Assembly: GCF_003269275.1 (NCBI RefSeq)
Contig: NZ_QLTS01000002.1
Location: 1 to 64,000 of the forward strand
Length of the DNA stretch: 64,000 bases
Reading direction: 5' to 3'
DNA from: Phascolarctobacterium faecium DSM 14760
Lineage (GTDB): Bacteria; Bacillota; Negativicutes; Acidaminococcales; Acidaminococcaceae
Every line of letters begins with the position of its first letter. Positions within the stretch are counted from its first letter, which is position 1. This document shows positions 1 to 8,052 of the stretch, one piece after another. The notes below the pieces were generated by a model that was not told the DNA's origin, did no database searches, and saw nothing but the letters and a program-made list of their open reading frames with translations. The position numbers and the translations under genes were made by a program.

Positions 1-116
1 TTATTTTTTGACTTGGCAAACGCTCCTTTTTCAAGAAACGCTCGCCCGCACATTCGTTTTTGGTTATTGTTCAGTTTTCAAGGTTCTGCCTGCCGCCGCA
101 TTTCGGCGACTTGTAT
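1..116 (-). other. probable 5' leader of an rRNA operon
   Basis: Transcript region downstream of the strong minus-strand promoter at 117-145. It contains a GC-rich hairpin (around 87-110) and, at about 66-86, the minus-strand motif CCTTGAAAACTGAACAA, which is typical of leaders and spacers of Firmicute rRNA operons (boxA/processing region). No protein gene is credible here. The mature 16S gene would lie just left of the window. This is inference, since no rRNA sequence is visible. Confidence 0.55.
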
Positions 117-145
117 ATAATAGCATTCCCCGTTACTTCTGTCAA
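117..145 (-). promoter_or_regulatory. strong sigma-70 promoter, rRNA type
   Basis: On the minus strand, TTGACA (140-145) and TATTAT (117-122) are separated by exactly 17 bases. It fires away from lysS toward the left edge of the window. The near-perfect boxes together with the rRNA-like leader that follows suggest the promoter of a stable-RNA operon. Confidence 0.75.
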
Positions 146-183
146 CACCTTTTTTACAACTTTTTTATGTTTTTTTCAAGAAA

Positions 184-214
184 AAATCCGCACCGAAAAA
201 TACGGTGCGGATTT
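184..214 (-). terminator. Rho-independent terminator of greA-lysS
   Basis: Perfect 12-bp stem (184-195 with 203-214) and a 7-base loop, followed on the minus strand by a T-rich run. It sits just after the lysS stop codon and before the next promoter. Confidence 0.9.
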
Positions 215-229
215 ATACTCTTTTTACTT

Positions 230-1750
230 TTATTGTACTTTATGACGCATATGCGGGAAGAATATAACGTCGCGGATACTGCTGCTGTCTGTCAGGAACA
301 TAACCAGGCGGTCGATACCGATGCCCAGCCCTCCTGTAGGCGGCAGACCATATTCCAGCGCGGTTACGAAGTCATCATCCATCATATGAGCTTCATCATC
401 GCCGGCAGCGCGGTCTTCCACCTGTTTCTGGAAGCGTTCACGCTGGTCGATAGGATCGTTGAGCTCGGAGAAGCCATTGCAGATCTCTCGCGCATAAATG
501 AAGCCTTCAAAACGGTCTGTAATTTCAGGATCTGCTTCACTGCTTTTGGCCAGCGGTGAAATTTCTTTCGGATGTCCTGTGATAAACGTAGGTTGGATCA
601 GTTTCTCTTCTACGTGTTCTTCAAAGCAGGCATTGATGATTTTACCGATGCCGAAAGTTTTTTCGTAAGGCACGTTGATAGCATCTGCCATTTTACGCGC
701 TTCGTCGAGGTCTTTGATACCGGAAAAATCCTGTCCGGTATATTTAGCTACGGCCTCGATCATAGTCATTCTATTCCAGGGAGGAGTCAGATCGATCTCC
801 TGGCCTTCGTAACTGATCTTCATCGTGCCGAGCACTTTCTGTGCAGTCTGTGAAACAATGGTTTCAGTCAAATGCATCAGATCATTATAGTCAGCATAGG
901 CCTGGTAGATCTCGACCATGGTAAACTCAGGATTATGTTTGATATCAATACCTTCATTGCGGAATACGCGCCCTAATTCATAAACACGTTCCATCCCGCC
1001 GACGATCAGACGCTTCAGATACAGTTCCGGCGCGATACGCATATAAAGCTGCATATCCAGCGCGTTATGATAGGTGATAAACGGACGTGCGGCTGCGCCG
1101 CCGGCAATAGAATGCATGATCGGCGTTTCGACTTCCAGGAAGTCTCTGCCATCCAAAATCTCGCGAACGCTTTTAATGATCTGGCTGCGCAGAACAAAAG
1201 TGCGGCGGACTTCAGGATTAACGATCAGGTCAACATAACGCTGACGATAACGCATTTCGACATCTTTCAAGCCATGCCATTTTTCCGGCAGAGGCCGCAG
1301 AGATTTGGAAAGCAGTTCCAAAGCAACCGCTTTAACAGACAATTCGCCCATGTGCGTACGGAAAACTGTTCCGGCTACACCGATAATATCGCCGATATCC
1401 ATCAGTTTGATCAAGGTATAGTTTTCTTCGCCCAAGGCATCCTTACGTACATAAAGCTGAATACGGCCTGTTTTATCCATCAGATCGATAAAGCAGGTTT
1501 TGCCATGACCGCGGATAGCCATAACGCGGCCGGACAGACGGACAACAGTTTCATTAGCCGTTAATTCTTCAAATTGGTCGGCAATATCCTGAGCATGGTG
1601 GGTCCATTCAAATTTATGGCCGAAAGGTTTCCAGCCTTTTTCTTCGATTTGGTGCATTTTATTGATGCGCACCTGCATTTGTTCATTGATTTCTGTTTCT
1701 GTTAAAGCTTCCGGTTCGGCAGCTTGTTGATTTTTAATTTCTTCCGACAT
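230..1750 (-). CDS. lysS: lysyl-tRNA synthetase, class II
   Basis: Cytoplasmic enzyme that charges tRNA-Lys with lysine using ATP. The 506 residues match the usual length of bacterial LysRS. An N-terminal OB-fold anticodon-binding domain (about residues 55-170) precedes a class II catalytic core. Motif 2 is visible as FRNEGIDIKHNPEFTMVE and motif 3 as GLGIGIDRLVM near the C-terminus. It follows greA by 25 bases, so the two form one transcription unit read from the promoter at 2365-2393 and ended by the hairpin at 184-214. The greA-lysS pairing and the closeness to dusB are usual in Clostridia and Negativicutes. Confidence 0.98.
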   Translation of the reverse strand: MSEEIKNQQAAEPEALTETEINEQMQVRINKMHQIEEKGWKPFGHKFEWTHHAQDIADQFEELTANETVVRLSGRVMAIRGHGKTCFIDLMDKTGRIQLYVRKDALGEENYTLIKLMDIGDIIGVAGTVFRTHMGELSVKAVALELLSKSLRPLPEKWHGLKDVEMRYRQRYVDLIVNPEVRRTFVLRSQIIKSVREILDGRDFLEVETPIMHSIAGGAAARPFITYHNALDMQLYMRIAPELYLKRLIVGGMERVYELGRVFRNEGIDIKHNPEFTMVEIYQAYADYNDLMHLTETIVSQTAQKVLGTMKISYEGQEIDLTPPWNRMTMIEAVAKYTGQDFSGIKDLDEARKMADAINVPYEKTFGIGKIINACFEEHVEEKLIQPTFITGHPKEISPLAKSSEADPEITDRFEGFIYAREICNGFSELNDPIDQRERFQKQVEDRAAGDDEAHMMDDDFVTALEYGLPPTGGLGIGIDRLVMFLTDSSSIRDVIFFPHMRHKVQ

Positions 1751-1775
1751 ATTTCTCGCTCCTAAAAAATCAGAT

Positions 1776-2252
1776 CTATTTAATTTTTACTATTTTATAT
1801 GAAAGCTCGCCTACAGGAGTATGCACCTGTACGACAGTGTTTACTTTCTGTCCCAAAATCGCAGCGCCGACCGGTGATTCATTGGAGATGCGGTTCTGCG
1901 AAGGATCAGCTTCAGTAGTGCCGACAACGGTATAGGTTTCTTCGTCTCCAAATTCCATATCTTTAACGATAACGGTAGAACCGAGAATAACTGTGCCTTT
2001 TTTCTTTTTCGCAGTTTCGTCAATGAGCGTAGCCGTGCTGATCATCTGCTCCAGCTCGATAATACGCCCTTCGATAAAGGCCTGCTCATTTTTGGCATCG
2101 TCATATTCGGAATTCTCGCTTATATCGCCATAAGAAATGGCTACTTTAATACGCTCGGCAACTTCCTGACGTTTTACAGAACGAAGATTTTCTAATTCGT
2201 CCTCCAGTTTTCTTAAACCTTCGGCCGTTAAAATAGTTTCTTTAGCACCCAT
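1776..2252 (-). CDS. greA: transcription elongation factor GreA
   Basis: Rescues backtracked RNA polymerase by stimulating its transcript-cleavage activity through the secondary channel. The 158 residues are the standard length. The N-terminal coiled coil (about residues 1-75) carries the acidic tip GDISENSEYDDAK, whose Asp and Glu act at the polymerase active site. A C-terminal FKBP-like globular domain follows. First gene of the greA-lysS unit, with a clear GGAG ribosome site and a perfect promoter upstream. Confidence 0.97.
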   Translation of the reverse strand: MGAKETILTAEGLRKLEDELENLRSVKRQEVAERIKVAISYGDISENSEYDDAKNEQAFIEGRIIELEQMISTATLIDETAKKKKGTVILGSTVIVKDMEFGDEETYTVVGTTEADPSQNRISNESPVGAAILGQKVNTVVQVHTPVGELSYKIVKIK

Positions 2253-2364
2253 GGTATTACTCCTTTAAAATCATATTTTTCCGCCGCCTCACAATACAAA
2301 CAGTGCCAAGCAGCAATGCCTGACACTGGGATCAACGGATAAATAATATAATGTACTAGGTTAA

Positions 2365-2393
2365 ATTATAATTTTTTGTTGGTTTATTGTCAA
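2365..2393 (-). promoter_or_regulatory. promoter of greA-lysS
   Basis: Minus-strand TTGACA (2388-2393) and TATAAT (2365-2370) with a 17-base spacer, both consensus. The -35 box abuts the stop codon of the upstream gene. The leader of about 105 bases carries an imperfect hairpin near 2302-2330 (CAGTG/CACTG arms), which could act as the terminator of the upstream unit or as an attenuator. Confidence 0.85.
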
Positions 2394-2395
2394 CC

Positions 2396-3480
2396 TCAGA
2401 TATTACGCATTGCCAGTTCCTGTTCGACAAAACCCTGGATATGCGCGATTTCTTCATCTGTAACGGCCCGTTCAAAATTGCGGAAGCCAGCCAGACTGAA
2501 ATCGTGTTTACGGGCTAATTGCGATATCGTATCGATCTGTTCAATAGTCAGTTTCCGTCCCAGAGTAAAATTTTCATAACGCTTTTCCAGTGCCAAAATC
2601 ATTGTTTCTGCCATACAGGCAAAAGAAGTCTGCGGCGGGAAGCCAAAATCGAAATGGAAATCGACATTACCCGGTACCTTGATCACACCGCCTTCTATGA
2701 CCAGCACATCTTTGCGTTTGGAAGCTACCTCACGCGAAACGTTACGCGGTCTTGCCACATCGCAGACGATGGCCCCGGCCTTGAGATCCTCAGGTTCGAT
2801 CAGAAAATCTACGGCGCTGGTAACGGCGATCACAACATCGGCATCCTTCAGGCTGTGTTTGATGTCGTTGGAAACCGTCAATTTGCCGGCAACACTGCCC
2901 GAAAGTTCTTGCGCCAGTTCTTCCAACGGCTGCAGATGCCTTGCGACCATTGTAATATCCTTTGCTTCGCGTGCCAGAATCCTTGTACAGGCCGCACCGA
3001 TCGAACCGCTGGCACCGACAATAGTCACATGCGCAGTTGCCAGATCTTTTCCCATCAGCCTTACTGCTTCACGGGTTCCCTCCAGTGCTGTTGCAACTGT
3101 GTAGCTGTTGCCCGATGTCACAGCTATATCTAAATTTTTCGCCACTGTGATGCCTGCATCGCCAACGATAGAGGTGAATGCGCCCAGGCCTACCACTTTA
3201 GCGCCCAGTTCCTGAGCGATCTTCCCTGATTCTATGATCCTGTCCATAACAAATTCTTCCGGCAGTTCAACCATTTGCTTCGATGTCAGGGGACAGCCGA
3301 TAAACCAGCCTTCCGCTTCTGCGTAAGGGCTCTTGATACCTGTGATATGTGAAACCTGAAAAGGTTTTTCAGCTTCAGAGCACTTTCCAGCCAGCTGTCA
3401 GGAATAAATTTCAAAACAGGCGATACGTGAGCCATATCATGAATCGACAGCGGATGTATGATAAATGCAAACTTTTCCAT
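2396..3480 (-). pseudogene. long-chain acyl-ACP reductase (AAR)-like dehydrogenase, broken by a -1 frameshift
   Basis: The start codon at 3480 opens a frame that runs about 38 residues (MEKFAFIIHPLSIHDM...) and then goes out of frame. The remaining ~320 residues continue in another frame (FQVSHITGIKSPYAEAEGWF onward). One extra base in the T5 run at 3365-3369 would restore a single protein of about 361 residues. The body resembles cyanobacterial acyl-ACP reductase: GLGAFTS, TGNSYTVATA, the Rossmann motif VGASGSIGAACTR, and FACMAETM, where the cysteine aligns with the AAR catalytic cysteine. AAR enzymes reduce acyl-ACP to fatty aldehyde; that role is inferred here. The start overlaps the stop of the upstream gene (TAATG). 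The break may be a sequencing error, a phase-variable homopolymer or a true lesion. Confidence 0.85.
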
Positions 3481-4427
3481 TAAATGTGCTCCTCCTCTCC
3501 GTTCAGATATTCTAACCCGGATTCTATCTTATATTCTTCCAGTAATTTTTCGTAGACAGCCGCATCAAGCTGTTTATCAGCACCGCTGGCGGCCACCAGC
3601 AGGCCTTCCATCACATTGGTACCATAGCTGCGTCCGTCCAAAGACGGCGTCGTTGTGATCAGACAGTATACTCCGGCATTGCGCAGCAGCTTGCGGTCAC
3701 CGGCTGTAACAGTATTGGTAATAATAGTCTTGCCTGCCAGCTTATCCGGCATAAACCGCCTGATAAAATGAAAATCACCGGCAATAATATCGTTCTCTAA
3801 AAAATAGCCCTGGTGCTGCGGTTTTCTCTGGCTTTGTTTGGCGCCCATCGGATAGAACCACCTTACGGGCAGCTTTGTCAGAAGCGGCGCCAGCAATTTT
3901 GCAAAACTATCCAGAGTCTGCAGCGATTTGATCGGATGATCCCAGTTCAGCCCAAAAATCAAATCACCAAAAGTAACGTCAGCGCCATTGGCTACCAACG
4001 CTTCGGCCATACCAAAACGATCTACACCGCAGACCATAAGCACTTTTTTCCCTTGAAAGTCTATGATTTTATCAGCAGCAAGGCGATTGATCAGAATACG
4101 TTCCAAAGAATTTTTCAACCCGCTGCCATCCAGCACAGGGGTGTTTTTGACATTTTCGATCAGCTTGGCCGATTCACGAAAAGTATACCGCCGACCGCCG
4201 GCATATACATAAAGATCGGTCCCTCCCAATCCCAGCGCGTCTACCCGGCCATCCAGTTCTTCCAGAAACTGCCGGGCTTTCTGCAGATTTCCGTCAGTGC
4301 CCAGCCGTTCTATTATAAAGGTCTGCCCCTTAAGCTGCAAAGTACTTTTAGCATTGCGCTCAGAAGATCCCAAACTTACACTTACGATATGTTTACAGCT
4401 GCATTCAGTTGTCTGAGAGGCAATCAT
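3480..4427 (-). CDS. 'quinate 5-dehydrogenase'-like protein of unproven function
   Basis: A 315-residue protein of a family that databases label quinate 5-dehydrogenase; I recall it from several Firmicutes, next to an AAR-like gene. Visible conserved stretches include VSVSLGSS near residue 16, DALGLGGTDLYVYAGGRRY, DGSGLKN, KVLMVCGVDRFGMAEAL, AGDFHFIRRFMP, ITNTVT and a C-terminal LITTTPSLDGRSYGTNVMEG. No clear Rossmann GxGxxG is seen, so the name may be wrong. The promoter at 4472-4500 drives it, and it is translationally coupled to the following AAR-like gene by a TAATG overlap, which implies a joint function, perhaps in fatty aldehyde or ether-lipid metabolism (inference). Confidence 0.75.
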   Translation of the reverse strand: MIASQTTECSCKHIVSVSLGSSERNAKSTLQLKGQTFIIERLGTDGNLQKARQFLEELDGRVDALGLGGTDLYVYAGGRRYTFRESAKLIENVKNTPVLDGSGLKNSLERILINRLAADKIIDFQGKKVLMVCGVDRFGMAEALVANGADVTFGDLIFGLNWDHPIKSLQTLDSFAKLLAPLLTKLPVRWFYPMGAKQSQRKPQHQGYFLENDIIAGDFHFIRRFMPDKLAGKTIITNTVTAGDRKLLRNAGVYCLITTTPSLDGRSYGTNVMEGLLVAASGADKQLDAAVYEKLLEEYKIESGLEYLNGEEEHI

Positions 4428-4471
4428 TGTTCTACTTCTTTCTCTAAAAAACTTGTCCCTGATGACATATC

Positions 4472-4500
4472 ATTTTAGCATATTTAAAGTGTTCCTACAA
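4472..4500 (-). promoter_or_regulatory. promoter of the quinate-DH-like/AAR-like unit
   Basis: Minus-strand TTGTAG (4495-4500) and TAAAAT (4472-4477), 17-base spacer, with an extended TGC just before the -10 box. It lies 45 bases upstream of the start codon. Confidence 0.65.
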
Positions 4501-4545
4501 TATTTGCTATTAGATTTAGTATTATCTTATTTATTTTAACCGTTT

Positions 4546-5523
4546 TCAGGCGCCGAATTTTTCTGCGGCCTCAATATATTCTGCCAGCAGTTTTTTAAAA
4601 TCGGCGTAGGTTTCTGTCTGATGGAACCTGCCGCGATATTCGGCAGCTTTAGGCATACCCTTGAGATAGGCGCCGATATTCCGCCGCATCTCTTTAACAG
4701 CAACAGATTCATTTTTATATTCTATCAGCATCTCCAGATGCCGCAATGCCAGAGCAAGTTTTTCTTTTAAGGTCGGTTCCTGCGGCACAGGCAGTCCCGA
4801 CAAGGCGGCCTGCAATCTGCTGAACAGCCAGGGATTACCGTCGGCACCGCGCCCCAGCATCAATCCGTCGCAGCCTGTTTCTGCAAGCATCCTCTGTCCG
4901 TCAGCTACTGTCAAGATATCACCGTTACCGATGACCGGTATTTTTACAGCCGCTTTGACTCTGGCGATAACCTGCCAGTCTGCCCTGCCATTATAAAACT
5001 GTTCCCTTGTCCTGCCGTGTACTGCTACGGCTGCTACGCCCGCCTTTTCTGCCAGTACAGCTATTTCTTCCGCATTGATATGTTCAGAATCCCAGCCGGC
5101 ACGGAATTTCACAGTAACCGGAACAGATACAGCGTCTGTCATCCGCGCCAGAATTTCGTAGGCCAGCTGCGGATTTTTCATCAAAGCCGAGCCTTCGCCA
5201 TTATTGACGACCTTAGGCACCGGGCAGCCCATATTAAAGTCGATCACATCTGCACCGTTCCCGGCGACTATCCTTGCGGCTTCAGCCAGTTCTGCCGGAA
5301 CAGAACCAAAAAGCTGGATCGCCGTAGGTCTTTCACCCGGATCGATGCGCAGCATATCAAAAGTTTTGACATTTTTATAAAGCAGCCCCTTGGCGCTGAC
5401 CATTTCCGAAACAGTCATACCGCAGCCAAGTTCTCTGCAAATGACCCGAAAGGGCAGATCTGTGATTCCGGCCATAGGCGCCAGCAACAAAGGTACATCT
5501 AATTTTAAAGTGCCGATCTGCAT
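4546..5523 (-). CDS. dusB: tRNA-dihydrouridine synthase, DusB type
   Basis: Flavoenzyme that reduces uridines in the tRNA D-loop with NADPH. 325 residues, FMN-binding TIM barrel followed by a helical C-terminal domain from about residue 250. Visible motifs: LAPMAGITDLPFR near the start, QLFGSVPAEL, DFNMGCPVPKVVNNGEG with the catalytic cysteine in GCP, KFRAGWD, and HGRTREQFYNGRADW. It lies downstream of coaX behind a weak hairpin and may be read partly from the birA promoter. dusB close to lysS is conserved in Firmicutes. Confidence 0.95.
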   Translation of the reverse strand: MQIGTLKLDVPLLLAPMAGITDLPFRVICRELGCGMTVSEMVSAKGLLYKNVKTFDMLRIDPGERPTAIQLFGSVPAELAEAARIVAGNGADVIDFNMGCPVPKVVNNGEGSALMKNPQLAYEILARMTDAVSVPVTVKFRAGWDSEHINAEEIAVLAEKAGVAAVAVHGRTREQFYNGRADWQVIARVKAAVKIPVIGNGDILTVADGQRMLAETGCDGLMLGRGADGNPWLFSRLQAALSGLPVPQEPTLKEKLALALRHLEMLIEYKNESVAVKEMRRNIGAYLKGMPKAAEYRGRFHQTETYADFKKLLAEYIEAAEKFGA

Positions 5524-5556
5524 AATCCACTCCCAATTTTGAAATACTATAGAAAT

Positions 5557-5580
5557 AAGACCCGCCAGACAGCGGGTCTT
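5557..5580 (-). terminator. probable terminator after coaX
   Basis: Perfect 9-bp GC-rich stem (AAGACCCGC with GCGGGTCTT) and 6-base loop between coaX and dusB. The minus-strand tail is ATTTCTATAG, a weak T-run, so readthrough into dusB is likely. Confidence 0.6.
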
Positions 5581-5583
5581 TGC

Positions 5584-6360
5584 TTATTTAGAATTTTTCT
5601 CGTGCAGAATCCGTAATCCGTCTAAAGTTAAAAACGGCTCTACTACGTCAATAGAATCGGACTCGGCCGCCATCGTATTGGCAAACCCGCCAGTAGCGAC
5701 AACAAAAGCATTACCGCCTAATTCTTCCTTCATATGTCTGACAATGCCGTCCATCTGACCGACAAAACCGTAAATAACGCCCGCCTGCATTGCATTTACA
5801 GTATTGCGCGAGATAACGTTTTTAGGTTTGATAAGCTCGATACGCGGCAGTTTTGCCGTTCTCTGGAACAAAGCCTCCGTAGAAATACCGATACCAGGGG
5901 CGATAGCACCGCCTAAATATTCGCCTGTCGGCAGCAGGGCGCAAAATGTAGTCGCGGTGCCGAAATCAACGATGATCATCGGCATACCTTTTTTGCTGTA
6001 TTTGTCAAACGCGGCAACCGCATTAACTATACGGTCTGCACCGACTTCTCTGGGGTTGTCGTAGCGCAGTGAGATACCGCTTTTAATACCGGGGCCTACG
6101 ACCATAGGCGTCAGCTCAAAATAACGCTCGCACATATGGCAGAGCGGTACGATCAGCGGCGGTACAACGCTGGAAATAATGATTGCCTTAATCTGATCCA
6201 TAGGCATCCGCGTATAATTGAACATACTGCGTAATAAAATACCATATTCGTCGGCAGTTTTACTGCGATCTGTGGAAAAGCGCCAATGGCAGACCAGTTC
6301 TTTATCGTCAAAAACACCTGCTACAATGTTGGTATTACCTACATCAATTACTAATAACAT
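5584..6360 (-). CDS. coaX: type III pantothenate kinase
   Basis: First step of coenzyme A synthesis: phosphorylation of pantothenate. The 258 residues match CoaX of the ASKHA fold. The N-terminal phosphate loop [16 protein letters not shown], the central [11 protein letters not shown] and the [12 protein letters not shown] stretch are all present. Type III kinases need a monovalent cation and are not feedback-inhibited by CoA (family knowledge). It lies 21 bases after bioY with its own GGAGG site, so birA-bioY-coaX form one vitamin-cofactor unit. Confidence 0.96.
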   Translation of the reverse strand: MLLVIDVGNTNIVAGVFDDKELVCHWRFSTDRSKTADEYGILLRSMFNYTRMPMDQIKAIIISSVVPPLIVPLCHMCERYFELTPMVVGPGIKSGISLRYDNPREVGADRIVNAVAAFDKYSKKGMPMIIVDFGTATTFCALLPTGEYLGGAIAPGIGISTEALFQRTAKLPRIELIKPKNVISRNTVNAMQAGVIYGFVGQMDGIVRHMKEELGGNAFVVATGGFANTMAAESDSIDVVEPFLTLDGLRILHEKNSK

Positions 6361-6381
6361 TCATGTTCCTCCTCAAGGAGC

Positions 6382-6945
6382 TTATTTAGTCCGCTCAAGC
6401 AGACCTGCCAGGAGTAAAGCCTTGCGCACTTTAGCGCCAATAAGCGCAGCCGCTGCAGCCTTTATTATATCAAATGGAAGAAATGGCGCAACTGCTAAAA
6501 GTATGGCATTGTCCCAACTCATGGGCTTTTGCAGAAAGTACTGGAAGCTGAGCTTGAAGCCGATGAGGCCTATCGCATAGCATACCAGCATTCCCACGCA
6601 CATATACATAAGATTTTTTAAATAACTTGCTTCCAGGTCACGTTCTGTAAGATAACCAACAAGCCAGGCCGTAATAATAAATGCAATGATAAAGCCTCCG
6701 GTAGGTCCGACCAGCATCACAGCTCCGCCCTGTCCCTGATTGAATACAGGCAGTCCCACACAGCCGAGCATCACCCACACGCATATGCTGACAGCGCTTA
6801 AGCGGCTTCCCAGAAGCATACCGGCCAAAAGCACGACCAAAGGCTGCATCGTAATGGGAACAGGCCCAATAGGAACTATGATATATGCACTGATGATCAT
6901 CATCGTGACAAAGGTTCCGGCCAGAAGCATCTCTCTGATCTTCAT
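6382..6945 (-). CDS. bioY: biotin transporter BioY (ECF substrate-binding subunit)
   Basis: Membrane S-component of an energy-coupling-factor transporter that takes up biotin. 187 residues with about six hydrophobic segments. The family signature region near GSRLSAVSICVWVMLGCVG and the glycine-rich VGPTGGFI stretch are visible. No EcfA/EcfT genes are in this window, so it must use a shared module elsewhere or work alone. Its ATG overlaps the birA stop (TAATG), tying transporter level to the biotin repressor gene. Confidence 0.93.
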   Translation of the reverse strand: MKIREMLLAGTFVTMMIISAYIIVPIGPVPITMQPLVVLLAGMLLGSRLSAVSICVWVMLGCVGLPVFNQGQGGAVMLVGPTGGFIIAFIITAWLVGYLTERDLEASYLKNLMYMCVGMLVCYAIGLIGFKLSFQYFLQKPMSWDNAILLAVAPFLPFDIIKAAAAALIGAKVRKALLLAGLLERTK

Positions 6946-7943
6946 TACGCGTATTCCCCCTGCTTGGCCTGGGCAGGCCGGATCGAAACATCACCGGCAA
7001 TGACTTTTTCGATTCTGCCGTCTTCGCGTTTTACCATTAAAAGACCATCTTCGTCTATATCGACAGCTTCACCGAAATAAGTCTGGTCAGGTGCAATAAC
7101 TTTGACCTGCTGACCTAAAGTCGAAGAATATTTTTTCCATTCCTCAAGCACCGGTTTAAAACCTTCATGCAAAACTTTTTCATACAGTTCTTCCATATAG
7201 CCCAACACATCAGCCAGCAGTTCGACTCTGCTGATAGGCTCACGGGCAACATCAGCGAGCGATACAGCTGTTGCTCGCAGTTCTTCCGGCACCATCTCTT
7301 TGGGTACGTTGACGTTGATACCGGTACCGATAACGATATAATTTATCCGTCCAAATTCAGCGCTCATTTCTGTCAAAATGCCCACCAGTTTTTTACCGTC
7401 CAGTAAAACGTCGTTAGGCCATTTGATCGATGCCTGTACGCCTTTATACTTATTTACGGCTTTCACGACGGCAATCGCTGCCAGCAGCGTACACTTCGAC
7501 GCTTCCTGCGGCATGAACGGCGGCTTTAAGACAACCGAAAACCATACTCCACGGGCAAACGGAGAAAACCAGCCGCGTGACAAACGCCCCTTGCCGGAGT
7601 TCTGCTCTTCCGCGATCACCACCAGGCCATCTTCGCAGCCTTCACCGGCAAGACGTTTAGCCATTTCGTTTGTAGACGTCGTCAGCTCACAGTAGTGTAT
7701 ATGATGTCCGAGCCATTTCGTTTTCAGATTAGCAACAACTTCTGCAGGCTTCAATCTGTCAGGTACTTCTTTCAGGATGTAGCCTTTTTTAGGTACGGAT
7801 TCTATAGTATAGCCTTCATTTTTTAAAGCCTGGATATGCTTCCAAATCGCCGTACGCGATACTGCCAGTTCCTGAGAAAGCACTTCCCCTGAAACAGGAG
7901 CAGGCATTTTACTGCGCAATATTTCTAAAATGCGTTCCCGCAT
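6945..7943 (-). CDS. birA: biotin-protein ligase and biotin operon repressor BirA
   Basis: Bifunctional protein that attaches biotin to carboxylases through biotinyl-AMP and, in that state, represses biotin genes. An N-terminal winged helix (about residues 1-60; SRTAIWKHIQALKNEGYTIE) marks the regulatory type. The catalytic domain shows EEQNSGKGRLSRGW, a variant of the usual GRGRxGR loop, and the biotin site KWPNDV. A longer reading frame starts at a GTG at 7961, but the ATG at 7943 with GGGAG nine bases upstream is the better start (332 residues). A BirA-like operator overlaps its promoter, indicating autoregulation. Confidence 0.95.
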   Translation of the reverse strand: MRERILEILRSKMPAPVSGEVLSQELAVSRTAIWKHIQALKNEGYTIESVPKKGYILKEVPDRLKPAEVVANLKTKWLGHHIHYCELTTSTNEMAKRLAGEGCEDGLVVIAEEQNSGKGRLSRGWFSPFARGVWFSVVLKPPFMPQEASKCTLLAAIAVVKAVNKYKGVQASIKWPNDVLLDGKKLVGILTEMSAEFGRINYIVIGTGINVNVPKEMVPEELRATAVSLADVAREPISRVELLADVLGYMEELYEKVLHEGFKPVLEEWKKYSSTLGQQVKVIAPDQTYFGEAVDIDEDGLLMVKREDGRIEKVIAGDVSIRPAQAKQGEYA

Positions 7944-7962
7944 ATCATCACACTCCCACACA

Positions 7963-7994
7963 ATGTTATCCTTAGATTAGCACTGGGTTAACCA
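7963..7994 (-). promoter_or_regulatory. candidate BirA operator
   Basis: Inverted half-sites TGGTTAACC (7986-7994, minus strand) and GGATAACAT (7963-7971) separated by 14 bases. The known BirA site is TTGTwAACC-N14/15-GGTTwACAA; eight of nine and seven of nine positions agree. It overlaps the -10 region of the birA promoter, as expected for repression of birA-bioY-coaX. Confidence 0.65.
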
Positions 7995-8002
7995 AAAGTC
8001 AA
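7974..8002 (-). promoter_or_regulatory. promoter of birA-bioY-coaX
   Basis: Minus-strand TTGACT (7997-8002) and TAATCT (7974-7979) with a 17-base spacer that holds one BirA half-site. Confidence 0.65.
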
Positions 8003-8008
8003 GTCACA

Positions 8009-8041
8009 GAAAAACCGTCCCCGAAATTCAAGGGACGGTCT
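8009..8041 (-). terminator. terminator of ftsH
   Basis: ACCGTCCC (8014-8021) pairs with GGGACGGT (8032-8039); the minus-strand 3' side runs into TTTTTCTG. It sits directly after the ftsH stop. Confidence 0.85.
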
Positions 8042-8052
8042 TAGATTACAGA

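Noticed and set aside
8-559. 183-codon plus-strand frame at the left edge
   Set aside because: It is antisense to lysS, its terminator and the rRNA-type promoter, with no protein-like composition.
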